The notes: a model not told the origin generated them from the sequence alone. A DNA stretch of 6,028 bases from an uncultured Pedobacter sp. (GCA_946478755.1 CAMLDJ010000320.1:1-6028); one strand, 5' to 3'; shown: positions 1 through 5,969, counted from the first letter of the stretch. Made by a program: numbers and translations.

Positions 1-1512
1 AGCTACGAAATTGACAGCGATACCAAATTTACTTTAGAGTATACCACTCAACATGTACAGGCACAAAGCCTGGGTACGTATGGCTTTTCACCTAAAGGTT
101 TCGCGGATACAGATCCAAGCCTTTTCATTGGTGATCCCTCACTTAATCCTGTTAAATTGTATGACCACAACGTAACGCTGTACTTTACACACCGTCTGAA
201 CGATACCTGGAAAGTAAATGCTCAGGCCGCTTACCTGAACTACGGTATGCAGGGAGGTACACCATGGCCGTCCACAATTGCTCCAAATGGGGACATGAAA
301 AGGTATGTGAACATCAGTGAAGAGCTGGCACTCAATAAAAATGCACAATTAAGCATTATGGGCGACCTGAAGACTGGCCCTGTAATACATAGACTAATGG
401 GCGGGGTAGATATGGGCTTACTAAAAACCTGGGGAGATTTTTCCAGTGTAACTGAGCCGGATTTACAGCTGGCTGATAACAAGCCTTTCAATATTTATAA
501 TCCGATTTATGGGATTCCTGCGGCTAATATCCCGGTATTCGATTACAAAACCACAAGCCTTAGGGTGCGTTCAGGATCCAATAATTACGCTACTGAGCAA
601 GCATACACTGGTGTATACATACAGGACGAGCTCCGGCTGCTGGAAGAAAAATTACGGGTAACGCTTGCGGGAAGGTTTACACATGTCGCTACTGTTGGTA
701 AAACCAACGCGACTCAGGTCTCTGACAATGTATTCAGTCCAAGGTTCGGTCTGAGTTACTCTATTCTAGATGATTTCTCCGCATACACTTTGTATGACCA
801 GAGCTTCGTGCCTGTAGCCGGACAGGATTTTTTCGGTGATCCTTTCAAACCGATCAGAGGTAACAATATCGAACTGGGACTGAAAAAGGACTGGTTCGAC
901 GGAAAATGGAATGCGACTTTCGCAACTTACCGCATCAGGAAACAAAATGTCTTGACTGCAGATCTTGATCCTGAACATATCGCCGCCAATCCTAACGCAA
1001 AAATACAAGTTGGCGAACAAGAGTTCAAAGGCGTTGAACTGGATATTAATGGTGAAATCGTTAAGAACCTCAACGTGATCCTGAATTACGCCTATACCGA
1101 TGCAAAAGTAACAAGGGATAATAATCCTGCCCTGGTAGGTAACCGCGCAGCCAACTCCGTCAAACACATCACCAATGGCTGGTTATCATACCGCTTCAAA
1201 AAAGAAGGTTCTATCTTCGATGGTTTTGGGCTGAGTGGGGGTTATCAGATGCAACTCGATCGTATCTCAGGCTCGAACACTAAAGTTTCTAACCTGCCTG
1301 ACTACATTCGCTTCGATGCGGGCGCATCTTACGAAAAAGGGAAATTTGCGATCACAGCAGTGGTCAATAACCTGCTTGACCGCAGACTGCTGACCCAAGG
1401 TTCGTATACTGACCTGGGTAGCAAAGCTACTGCCACTTCTGTTTCTTACTATACCTATATCTACGAAGTGCCAAGAAACGCAAGAGTTTCCCTGACCTAC
1501 AGATTTAAATAG
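1..1512 (+). CDS. TonB-dependent siderophore receptor, C-terminal part (5' end outside window)
   Basis: This is an outer-membrane receptor that would import a ferric siderophore using TonB energy. The reading frame is open from base 1 and stops at TAG 1510-1512, giving 503 visible residues. All of them belong to the beta-barrel; the signal peptide and plug domain lie to the left of the window. Visible hallmarks are alternating aromatic/polar strands with Asn/Asp-rich loops, the segment YTGVYIQDELRLLEEKLRV (barrel strands of the FhuA/FoxA/FhuE-like group), the late motif VVNNLLDRRLL, and the C-terminal PRNARVSLTYRFK with its near-terminal aromatic residue recognised by outer-membrane assembly. 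Full-length relatives usually have about 700-830 residues, so roughly a third is missing. The PepSY membrane gene follows after 44 bases, which supports a siderophore (iron) substrate over a vitamin or glycan one. The exact siderophore cannot be told. The TTG at 157 is an internal codon, not a start. Confidence 0.93.
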   Translation, partial: SYEIDSDTKFTLEYTTQHVQAQSLGTYGFSPKGFADTDPSLFIGDPSLNPVKLYDHNVTLYFTHRLNDTWKVNAQAAYLNYGMQGGTPWPSTIAPNGDMKRYVNISEELALNKNAQLSIMGDLKTGPVIHRLMGGVDMGLLKTWGDFSSVTEPDLQLADNKPFNIYNPIYGIPAANIPVFDYKTTSLRVRSGSNNYATEQAYTGVYIQDELRLLEEKLRVTLAGRFTHVATVGKTNATQVSDNVFSPRFGLSYSILDDFSAYTLYDQSFVPVAGQDFFGDPFKPIRGNNIELGLKKDWFDGKWNATFATYRIRKQNVLTADLDPEHIAANPNAKIQVGEQEFKGVELDINGEIVKNLNVILNYAYTDAKVTRDNNPALVGNRAANSVKHITNGWLSYRFKKEGSIFDGFGLSGGYQMQLDRISGSNTKVSNLPDYIRFDAGASYEKGKFAITAVVNNLLDRRLLTQGSYTDLGSKATATSVSYYTYIYEVPRNARVSLTYRFK

Positions 1513-1556
1513 ATATATATAATTAACGCGTAGTCTATCATCAAACGATTAACTCA

Positions 1557-2861
1557 ATGATACCGGAAAATAAAAATACATCAGCGAAAAAGAAGCGTAA
1601 AGATGCTCTCTTTACCCGGATTTACAAATGGCTTCACCTTTGGCTTGGCCTGGCTTCCGGTATCGTTGTGCTAATCGTTTGCATCACGGGCTGCATCTGG
1701 GTGTTCAATGATGAGATCACTGCTTTAGTCGAACCGGAAACCAAGGTCGAATGGCAAGACAAACCGGTAATTACCCCAGGTAAATTATCGGCCATTGTAG
1801 CGCGTGATCATCCCGATCAGGTCCCTGCCTATGCCAGTTATCAGAAGGGACGCACCATTGACCTGAACCTGAAAGATAAAGTTGAAAAAAAGGGAAAGAG
1901 TGAAAAAGGCGGAAGAAGGGGTGGGGGTATCACACTTAAAATCAACCCCTATACCGGCAAAGTCATCAGTAAAGCGGTGCACAAAAGAGGGGAAACCGAT
2001 TTCTTCAGGTTTATTTTAAACGGGCACAGGTTTTTATGGATGGCGCCGGCGATTGGAAGGCCAATCGTGAATTATGGGACCTTAATTTTTGTGGTATTGC
2101 TGATCACGGGGCTGATCTGGTGGTATCCTAAAAAATGGAACAATTCAACCCGCGACAAGAGCTTTAAGATCAAATGGGGTGCCTCTTTTAAACGGGTAAA
2201 CCTGGATCTGCACAATGTTCTTGGCTTTTATTCCCTTTTATTTTTACTGGCAATTGCCCTTACGGGAATGGTATACGGGATTAAATGGTACAGCGAAGGG
2301 ATGTATTGGGTAACCTCCGGCGGAGAGCCGCTGGCTGAATTTAAGCGCTCAGAATCTGATTCCCTGCAGGCCAATAAGTATTACAAGCCTGAGCGTGCTA
2401 TGGATCTGGCCTGGAACAAGGTAATCGCCAAACACCCAAAGTCTGAAGGATTCTTCTATAGTTTTCCTGATACATCAACAGCTAAAGCTGCCATTAGTAT
2501 TACCGTCTATCCAAATTCAGGGCAGTTTTACAATAGTCGCGGTTACACTTTTGATCAGCATACCCTGGAAGAACTTAAGAGAGAAGACGTATACAGCAGG
2601 AATTATGAAACAGCAGGGTTTGCCACTAAATTGCGCAAAATGAATTATGACATTCACGTTGGAAGCATCCTGGGCTTCCCTGGAAAGGTGATGGCTTTCC
2701 TGGCTTCATTGATCGGCGCAAGCTTACCCATTACAGGTTTCCTGATCTGGTATGGACGAAAATTTAAAAAGAAAAAACCTGCTAAAAAAGTAAGTAAGCC
2801 TTCTCAGCAAAAGGAAGAACAAAAGCTCGTTTTACTGCAGGAAGAAATAGTAATAGAATAA
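1557..2861 (+). CDS. PepSY-associated transmembrane protein, putative inner-membrane ferric-siderophore reductase
   Basis: This 434-residue protein has the PepSY-TM layout: a basic N-terminus, four membrane helices at about 28-50, 168-190, 221-243 and 371-399, and two periplasmic PepSY-like regions at about 70-145 and 275-345. The C-terminal tail is Lys-rich and cytoplasmic. Histidines sit at or near helix ends: H27 (YKWLHLWLG), H157 (LNGHRFLW), H219 (DLHNVLG) and H367 (DIHVGS). In this family, as shown for FoxB-type proteins, such histidines ligate hemes that carry electrons to periplasmic ferric siderophores. Reductase function here is inferred from that and from the receptor gene 44 bases upstream, with which it is probably co-transcribed. 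A Lys/Gly-rich stretch at residues 106-124 interrupts the first periplasmic domain. The ATG at 1557 is the natural start because the first helix and its basic flank follow directly; no clear Shine-Dalgarno sequence precedes it. The family name is secure, the substrate is not. Confidence 0.88.
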   Translation: MIPENKNTSAKKKRKDALFTRIYKWLHLWLGLASGIVVLIVCITGCIWVFNDEITALVEPETKVEWQDKPVITPGKLSAIVARDHPDQVPAYASYQKGRTIDLNLKDKVEKKGKSEKGGRRGGGITLKINPYTGKVISKAVHKRGETDFFRFILNGHRFLWMAPAIGRPIVNYGTLIFVVLLITGLIWWYPKKWNNSTRDKSFKIKWGASFKRVNLDLHNVLGFYSLLFLLAIALTGMVYGIKWYSEGMYWVTSGGEPLAEFKRSESDSLQANKYYKPERAMDLAWNKVIAKHPKSEGFFYSFPDTSTAKAAISITVYPNSGQFYNSRGYTFDQHTLEELKREDVYSRNYETAGFATKLRKMNYDIHVGSILGFPGKVMAFLASLIGASLPITGFLIWYGRKFKKKKPAKKVSKPSQQKEEQKLVLLQEEIVIE

Positions 2862-2868
2862 AAAATGT

Positions 2869-2900
2869 ATGATGCAATTTACATTTGTTAGTTGCATCAT
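2869..2900. terminator. Hairpin between convergent genes, probable bidirectional terminator
   Basis: A perfect 9-bp inverted repeat, ATGATGCAA (2869-2877) and TTGCATCAT (2892-2900), encloses a 14-base loop. It starts 8 bases after the PepSY gene stop, and its right arm touches the last base of the cytochrome c stop codon. On the minus strand the stem is followed by ACATTTTTTATT, a good U-tract. On the plus strand it is followed by the weaker TATTTA. The stem has only three G:C pairs, so strength is uncertain, but its placement between two converging units fits termination of both. Confidence 0.6.
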
Positions 2901-3322
2901 TATTTACAGTTCTTTAGATCGGCGGCAACCTGTCCGGGGGTATACATTCCCTGCTTATTGCCAAAAGAATTGCCAATGTAAACCATTACCTGTGCAATAT
3001 CTATATCATATAGTTCAGGAAATGCTGGCATTGTGCCTTCATATTGTTGTCCGGTTACCGTGATGGTATCCTTTATTCCTTGTTGAATAAAACAGGCCAG
3101 TTTTTGCCTGTTTTCTTTTAAAAAGGCCGTATCAGTCAATGGGGGTGTTAATTTACCCAGGCCTTCACCCTTGGCGCCATGGCAGTTCTGGCAATGTTTA
3201 ATGTACAGGTCGCGGCCATTTACATAGTAAACATCCTGTTTGATCTCGCCTGCATCCTGGCAGGAGAGAACGATGGAACTGAGGGTGAGAAACAACAATG
3301 AACCGGTCAGCAACCTGCGCAT
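2900..3322 (-). CDS. Single-heme c-type cytochrome lipoprotein
   Basis: This 140-residue exported cytochrome c would carry electrons in the periplasm. Residues 1-20 form a lipoprotein signal (MRRLLTG, then a hydrophobic stretch) ending in the lipobox VLSC, with C21 as the lipidated residue. The heme site is CQNCH (44-48), preceded by GRDLYIKH and followed by GAKGEGLG, the usual class I cytochrome c pattern. M98 in the TMPAF segment is the probable sixth ligand. The end of the protein (about 108-120, DIAQVMVYIGNSF) matches the C-terminal helix of class I cytochromes. A further cysteine, C77, and C139 near the end have no obvious role. The ATG at 3320-3322 lies 2 bases after the SCO stop codon, so the two are translated from one message. 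The pairing suggests a donor or partner for a copper-containing terminal oxidase, which is an inference because no oxidase gene is in view. Confidence 0.9.
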   Translation of the reverse strand: MRRLLTGSLLFLTLSSIVLSCQDAGEIKQDVYYVNGRDLYIKHCQNCHGAKGEGLGKLTPPLTDTAFLKENRQKLACFIQQGIKDTITVTGQQYEGTMPAFPELYDIDIAQVMVYIGNSFGNKQGMYTPGQVAADLKNCK

Positions 3323-3324
3323 AC

Positions 3325-3972
3325 TTATTTTTTATCTTCTGTCAACAAAACCGGAATATCCTTCATCAACTGGGCTACCTGCTTCGTATCTGTACCATCA
3401 TAGGCACCACGAATACGCTTTTGTTTATCTATCAACATCAGCCAACCCTGGTGTATATAACCTTCCTTGGCAGTACTATCTTCAATTACCGCCACGAGAT
3501 AGTCTTTTTCTGCAATCTTATAAATGCTGTCTTTCGTGCCATAAGCAAACTGCCATTTGCCATTGTCTACCCCCAGTTTTTGTGCATATTTTTTAAGCAC
3601 AGATGGTTTATCGTATTTAAAGTCGATGGTATGAGAAAGGTACATCACATCTGGATTGTCTTTGTATTTTTCGAAGATTTCTTTCATGTTGCGGTGCATG
3701 GTGGGGCAGATCGTAGTACAGGAAGTAAAAAAGAAATCAGCTATATAAATCTTGTCCCTGAACTTATCCTGGGTGATGACAACACTGTCCTGGTTTAAGA
3801 AGCTGAAGGGGGGGATAGTTTTATAGACAGTATCAACCGAAGTGGAGCCGTCCGGGTTCTTAACGGTTTCTGCCGCTCTCGGGCCCAATATAGGTAGTTT
3901 TTTTTTGCCCTGACAGGAAGAAATAAAGAGTACAGTAGCAATTAACAAAGATAAAGTGAGTATTCGCTTCAT
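3325..3972 (-). CDS. SCO1/SenC family copper-binding lipoprotein
   Basis: This 215-residue thioredoxin-fold protein belongs to the family that delivers copper to the CuA site of cytochrome c oxidase or keeps that site reduced. A signal peptide ends at the lipobox ISSC, so C20 is the predicted lipid anchor. The copper motif is present in full: C85 and C89 in FTSCTTICP (CxxxC) and the distal histidine H174 in GYIHQGWLML. IPPFSFLNQD at 53-62 is the usual entry to the fold, and DKIYIADFFFTSC is the strand leading to the active site. Length is normal for the family. Its start is 24 bases downstream of a near-consensus Bacteroidota -7 box, and cytochrome c follows after 2 bases. An A9 run encodes K23-K25 right after the lipid anchor, and a C7 run lies at the IPPF codons. 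Both are homopolymers where a slip would destroy the gene; the frame is intact as given. Confidence 0.93.
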   Translation of the reverse strand: MKRILTLSLLIATVLFISSCQGKKKLPILGPRAAETVKNPDGSTSVDTVYKTIPPFSFLNQDSVVITQDKFRDKIYIADFFFTSCTTICPTMHRNMKEIFEKYKDNPDVMYLSHTIDFKYDKPSVLKKYAQKLGVDNGKWQFAYGTKDSIYKIAEKDYLVAVIEDSTAKEGYIHQGWLMLIDKQKRIRGAYDGTDTKQVAQLMKDIPVLLTEDKK

Positions 3973-3996
3973 AATATTGTTTCGGTTTCAAAAATA

Positions 3997-4029
3997 CAAA
4001 GTTATTATTTCAGGTATATTTAGTGCCAA
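3997..4029 (-). promoter_or_regulatory. Bacteroidota-type promoter of the SCO-cytochrome c operon
   Basis: Read on the minus strand, TAACTTTG (4004 to 3997) matches the -7 consensus TAnnTTTG exactly, and TTG at 4029-4027 lies 22 bases upstream, within the 17-23 spacing known for this phylum. Transcription would begin near 3990, leaving a leader of about 18 bases before the ATG at 3972. No Shine-Dalgarno sequence is seen in the AT-rich leader, which is normal for the group. Confidence 0.65.
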
Positions 4030-4048
4030 GCTTATGTAATAATTTAAA

Positions 4049-4058
4049 GGTGATCACC
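4049..4058. repeat. 10-bp perfect palindrome GGTGATCACC upstream of the SCO promoter
   Basis: The self-complementary sequence GGTGATCACC lies about 20 bases upstream of the predicted -33 element of the SCO operon, in the 159-base gap between that operon and the glycosylase gene. It could be half of, or a whole, activator site, or simply chance. The rest of this gap holds only the promoter, a possible terminator and AT-rich sequence. Confidence 0.3.
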
Positions 4059-4100
4059 AATATTGATGTATTTATCAGCTGCAGTGTCCCCGTCAGATGA

Positions 4101-4121
4101 AAAAGGACGACTTGGCCTTTT
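4101..4121 (-). terminator. Possible weak intrinsic terminator of the glycosylase gene
   Basis: On the minus strand, AAAAGG (4121-4116) and CCTTTT (4106-4101) pair around a 9-base loop, and the run of T continues one base past the stem. It lies 10 bases past the glycosylase stop. The stem is only 6 bp with two G:C pairs, so it is at best a weak terminator. Confidence 0.4.
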
Positions 4122-4131
4122 ATAAAGTGCA

Positions 4132-4872
4132 TTAGCTGTCGTTAAAAAGTTTCTGACAGGTGGTGCAGAAGAAACTTCTTCTATTCGTTTTTCCTAAATA
4201 TTGTTTTTCTACTAGATGGCCTAGTGGGCAATTTTTTTTTGTATGGATCAGCCAATGTGCTCTTAATGTAAATTCTTTTTTCCATTTTAAAAAATCAAGG
4301 CTATACTGTCTGGCTTCCCTGATCATGATTTTAGAACGGCTAGCCGGGATAGACTTCGCTTTGCTTAATGGATGTATGCCGACGCGGTATAACACTTCGT
4401 TTTTTATAATGTTGCCAACTCCGGCAAAAATATCCTGATCCAGCAGGAGGTCACATACGCAGGCATTTTCCTTTTCTTTTATCTTTTTTAAGGCCGCAGA
4501 GGGATTCCAATGATCCGAAAGCACGTCGGCAGACCAGTCATAAAATAAATCCAGGTCGCCTTCTATAAATTTCAGGGAACAGGCATAAAAATTCAGTTCC
4601 GCACCTTCAAAAACAAGTCGCAGCCTTTCCTCATTTTCCTTGCGTTCATTGATCCTGTAAGTCCCGAAAAGCATGAAGTGGACCCGAAGGGAAAACTCAT
4701 TAAAACAGATGAGAAAGTGTTTTCCCCAACTTCTGAAAGCCTTCACTTTCTGATTTAGCATACGTTCTTTTTCAATCTTAGTATTTCCGCCAACGTTGAT
4801 GATTTGCTGTCCCTCTAGATGAAGGGATTGAACGAGTTCTTTTAAAATTACTAATGATGGTCCCTCCGGCAT
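4132..4872 (-). CDS. Fpg/Nei-family DNA glycosylase / AP lyase
   Basis: This enzyme excises oxidised bases and cleaves the resulting abasic site in base-excision repair. I choose the ATG at 4872 (246 residues) over the upstream ATG at 4896. The family needs the proline after Met as its Schiff-base nucleophile, and MPEGPS at 4872 supplies it (P2, E3). A -7 box at 4911-4918 would also leave almost no leader for the upstream start. Further family marks are K51 in WGKHFLI (beta-hairpin lysine), the helix-two-turn-helix at about 143-166 with LLDQDIFAGVGNI and NEVLYRVGIHP, and C-terminal NRRSFFC with the DNA-binding arginine. PEGP resembles Nei (endonuclease VIII) more than Fpg (PELP), but substrate cannot be assigned. 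Oddity: the zinc finger reads C215-x3-H219 then C236-x2-C239, where CxxC/CxxC is usual. An A9 run lies just upstream of it. The gene appears to be a single-gene unit. Confidence 0.9.
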   Translation of the reverse strand: MPEGPSLVILKELVQSLHLEGQQIINVGGNTKIEKERMLNQKVKAFRSWGKHFLICFNEFSLRVHFMLFGTYRINERKENEERLRLVFEGAELNFYACSLKFIEGDLDLFYDWSADVLSDHWNPSAALKKIKEKENACVCDLLLDQDIFAGVGNIIKNEVLYRVGIHPLSKAKSIPASRSKIMIREARQYSLDFLKWKKEFTLRAHWLIHTKKNCPLGHLVEKQYLGKTNRRSFFCTTCQKLFNDS

Positions 4873-4910
4873 AGGCTGTATGTATGAGCTGATCATGGGA
4901 ATTAACCATT

Positions 4911-4918
4911 CAAAGCTA
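4911..4918 (-). promoter_or_regulatory. -7 promoter box for the glycosylase gene
   Basis: On the minus strand TAGCTTTG matches TAnnTTTG exactly. Transcription would start near 4904, giving a leader of about 32 bases to the ATG at 4872 but only about 8 to the ATG at 4896. This supports the shorter protein. No TTG is found at the expected -33 distance, so the promoter would be partial. Confidence 0.45.
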
Positions 4919-5032
4919 AAATTGTTTGTGCATTAGGTTTTGTTCTGTTGCTCGGTAATAAAGCTTATAAAACTCCTTTTGTTTAAATTTTTTCTGAAAA
5001 AAATTAGACAAAAACAATTTTCATAACGTCCT

Positions 5033-5055
5033 GTTATTGATTATTAACCAATAAC
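5033..5055. promoter_or_regulatory. Inverted repeat just upstream of the acidic-protein gene, possible operator or leader hairpin
   Basis: GTTATTG (5033-5039) and CAATAAC (5049-5055) form a perfect 7-bp inverted repeat with a 9-base AT-rich centre, ending 14 bases before the ATG at 5070. A related ATAACG occurs again just to the left of the repeat. The rest of the 173-base gap (4897-5069) is AT-rich. I found no exact TAnnTTTG box on the plus strand there, so the promoter of the gene at 5070 is not identified. Confidence 0.35.
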
Positions 5056-5069
5056 GGTCAAAATTTAAG

Positions 5070-5366
5070 ATGAAAATGAAAGAACCATTTAACATCAAAA
5101 TTGGATATGGTGAAAAAGAAGTGACTTTAACCATATTGCCAGTGAAAGAGAATTACTATAAAGTGATTTATTTTGGCGGAGTAATGGGGGCAGTGTGCTT
5201 CAATGGCGAAGATTGGGATCTAATAGAAAAAGAAGAGGTTGAAGCAGGTGATTTGCCTTTATACGAACCCGAGCTAAAAGGAGACCGACTGGAAATTGTG
5301 CTTGATGAGCTCACTGTAGATGCGATCAGTGAGGAAATCGAACTGCACATTATGGATGAGGATTAA
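5070..5366 (+). CDS. Small acidic protein of unknown function
   Basis: I do not recognise this 98-residue protein. It has no signal peptide or membrane segment, so it is probably cytoplasmic. It is strongly acidic: 25 Asp/Glu against 9 Lys/Arg, with an acidic end (HIMDED). The first half reads as alternating beta-strands (FNIKIGYG, KEVTLTILPV, YYKVIYFGG, GAVCFNGEDWDLIE), followed by an acidic, likely helical or extended tail. One cysteine (C43) and one tryptophan (W49) are present. The third codon base and amino-acid pattern look coding, and the frame is free of stops for its full length with non-coding AT-rich DNA on the left, so I take it as real. The start could be ATG 5070 or ATG 5076. 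It stands alone on its strand and converges on the ankyrin gene with a 66-base gap that holds only a 5-bp ATTGA/TCAAT hairpin near 5392. Confidence 0.72.
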   Translation: MKMKEPFNIKIGYGEKEVTLTILPVKENYYKVIYFGGVMGAVCFNGEDWDLIEKEEVEAGDLPLYEPELKGDRLEIVLDELTVDAISEEIELHIMDED

Positions 5367-5432
5367 CGGTGACGATTGATGCGGGTCTAAAATTGATATT
5401 ACCTCAATGTTTCCGGGCTGTGTAGGTGAATC

Positions 5433-5852
5433 TTAAACCGTCAGCCCCCGGATATCAAGCAAGCGCTTATCTGCACCAGAGATTAAAAGCAATCTCAGTA
5501 AGTCGTGCCTGCCGAACATAGCGGCAAACATCAAGGCTGTTCCTCCGTTTCCATGCTGAAGATCAATCTGAGCTCCATTATCAATTAACAAGCTGGCGAT
5601 ATTTTGGTGTCCCTTAAATGCGACCCCCATTAATGCAGTATTACCACCATGATCCTGGGCATTTACCTCAGCTCCGTTTTCCAATAAGAACTTTGCTGCT
5701 TCATATTGGTTATTGTAGCAGGCAATAATTAATGGGGTATAGCCTTTTTCATCGCGGGTATTTACATCTACACCCTGGAGCAACAGCTCTTTTAGCACTG
5801 CCACATCACCAACACGAGCTGCATGTATGATCACGTTTGATAGATTTATCAT
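5433..5852 (-). CDS. Ankyrin-repeat protein (four repeats)
   Basis: This 139-residue protein is built almost wholly of ankyrin repeats at about 4-33, 37-66, 70-99 and 103-132. The signature pieces are GYTPLIIAC, AAKFLLENGAEVNAQD, GNTALMGVAFKGHQNIASLLIDNGAQID and GTALMFAAMFGRHDLLRLLLISGAD. The first repeat is a divergent N-cap (IIHAARVGDVAVLKELLLQGVDVN) and the last ends shortly after the second helix (LLDIRGLTV), so the protein is complete and not a fragment of a longer array. There is no signal peptide, so it is probably cytoplasmic. Ankyrin repeats bind other proteins and the partner is unknown. Similar small ankyrin proteins are often encoded beside catalase genes (AnkB of Pseudomonas is the known case), but no catalase is visible here. 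Its promoter is not clear. Confidence 0.9.
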   Translation of the reverse strand: MINLSNVIIHAARVGDVAVLKELLLQGVDVNTRDEKGYTPLIIACYNNQYEAAKFLLENGAEVNAQDHGGNTALMGVAFKGHQNIASLLIDNGAQIDLQHGNGGTALMFAAMFGRHDLLRLLLISGADKRLLDIRGLTV

Positions 5853-5923
5853 ATTCTGTTTTATCTATCTAACAACTGAATTCAACGAAGGTTTGCCTGA
5901 TGCCTGCAGTATTTTCCTTAGCG

Positions 5924-5942
5924 GTAGCCGATAATCATTACC
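5924..5942. promoter_or_regulatory. Fur-box-like sequence in the right-hand intergenic region
   Basis: Read on the minus strand, this stretch agrees with the classical 19-base Fur box at 13 of 19 positions, including 11 in a row (TAATGATTATC). It also overlaps a 6-bp inverted repeat ATCATT-ACCA-AATGAT (5934-5949). It lies about 20 bases upstream of a plus-strand -7 box, where a repressor could act. In AT-rich DNA such a match can arise by chance, and Fur boxes of Bacteroidota are poorly defined. Confidence 0.3.
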
Positions 5943-5961
5943 AAATGATAGTTTTTTAACC

Positions 5962-5969
5962 TACATTTG
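5962..5969 (+). promoter_or_regulatory. Possible -7 promoter box for a rightward gene at the window end
   Basis: TACATTTG matches TAnnTTTG exactly and is preceded by a T-run. Transcription would begin near 5975, about 35 bases before the ATG at 6010. No TTG occurs at the expected -33 distance. Confidence 0.4.

Noticed and set aside
766..1167. A 133-codon minus-strand open frame inside the receptor gene
   Set aside because: It is a shadow of the barrel-coding sequence with no recognisable protein features. The same holds for the minus frames at 139-348, 240-491 and 1785-1982.
2869..3063. A 64-codon plus-strand frame after the PepSY gene
   Set aside because: It starts inside the terminator hairpin and runs antisense to the cytochrome c gene.
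3258..3263. A surface-export signal after the lipid cysteine of cytochrome c (C-Q-D-A-G-E)
   Set aside because: It has Gln and acidic residues as in Bacteroidota lipoprotein export signals, but matches the published consensus only loosely; the SCO partner has basic residues instead. Not enough to claim surface display.
3298..3798. A 166-codon open frame on the plus strand opposite the SCO gene, and an overlapping 118-codon one
   Set aside because: They lie antisense to the SCO and cytochrome c genes, which have full motifs. Their translations are rich in Phe, His and Cys with no family pattern, and they have no promoter or start context.
4160..4438. A 92-codon plus-strand frame opposite the glycosylase gene
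   Set aside because: It is antisense to the conserved zinc finger and helix-two-turn-helix of the glycosylase; its composition is that of a reversed coding strand.
4873..4896. Eight extra N-terminal codons for the glycosylase from the ATG at 4896
   Set aside because: Extension would bury the catalytic proline, which must be the N-terminal residue after Met removal, and leaves almost no leader after the -7 box.
5367..5432. A terminator in the gap between the acidic-protein and ankyrin genes
   Set aside because: Only a 5-bp ATTGA/TCAAT hairpin without a T-run and a distant ACGGT/ACCGT pair are present; both are too weak to call.
5934..5957. A plus-strand intrinsic terminator (ATCATT-ACCA-AATGAT followed by a T-run)
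   Set aside because: The stem is nearly all A:T, no plus-strand gene ends upstream of it within reach, and the place upstream of a -7 box fits an operator better.
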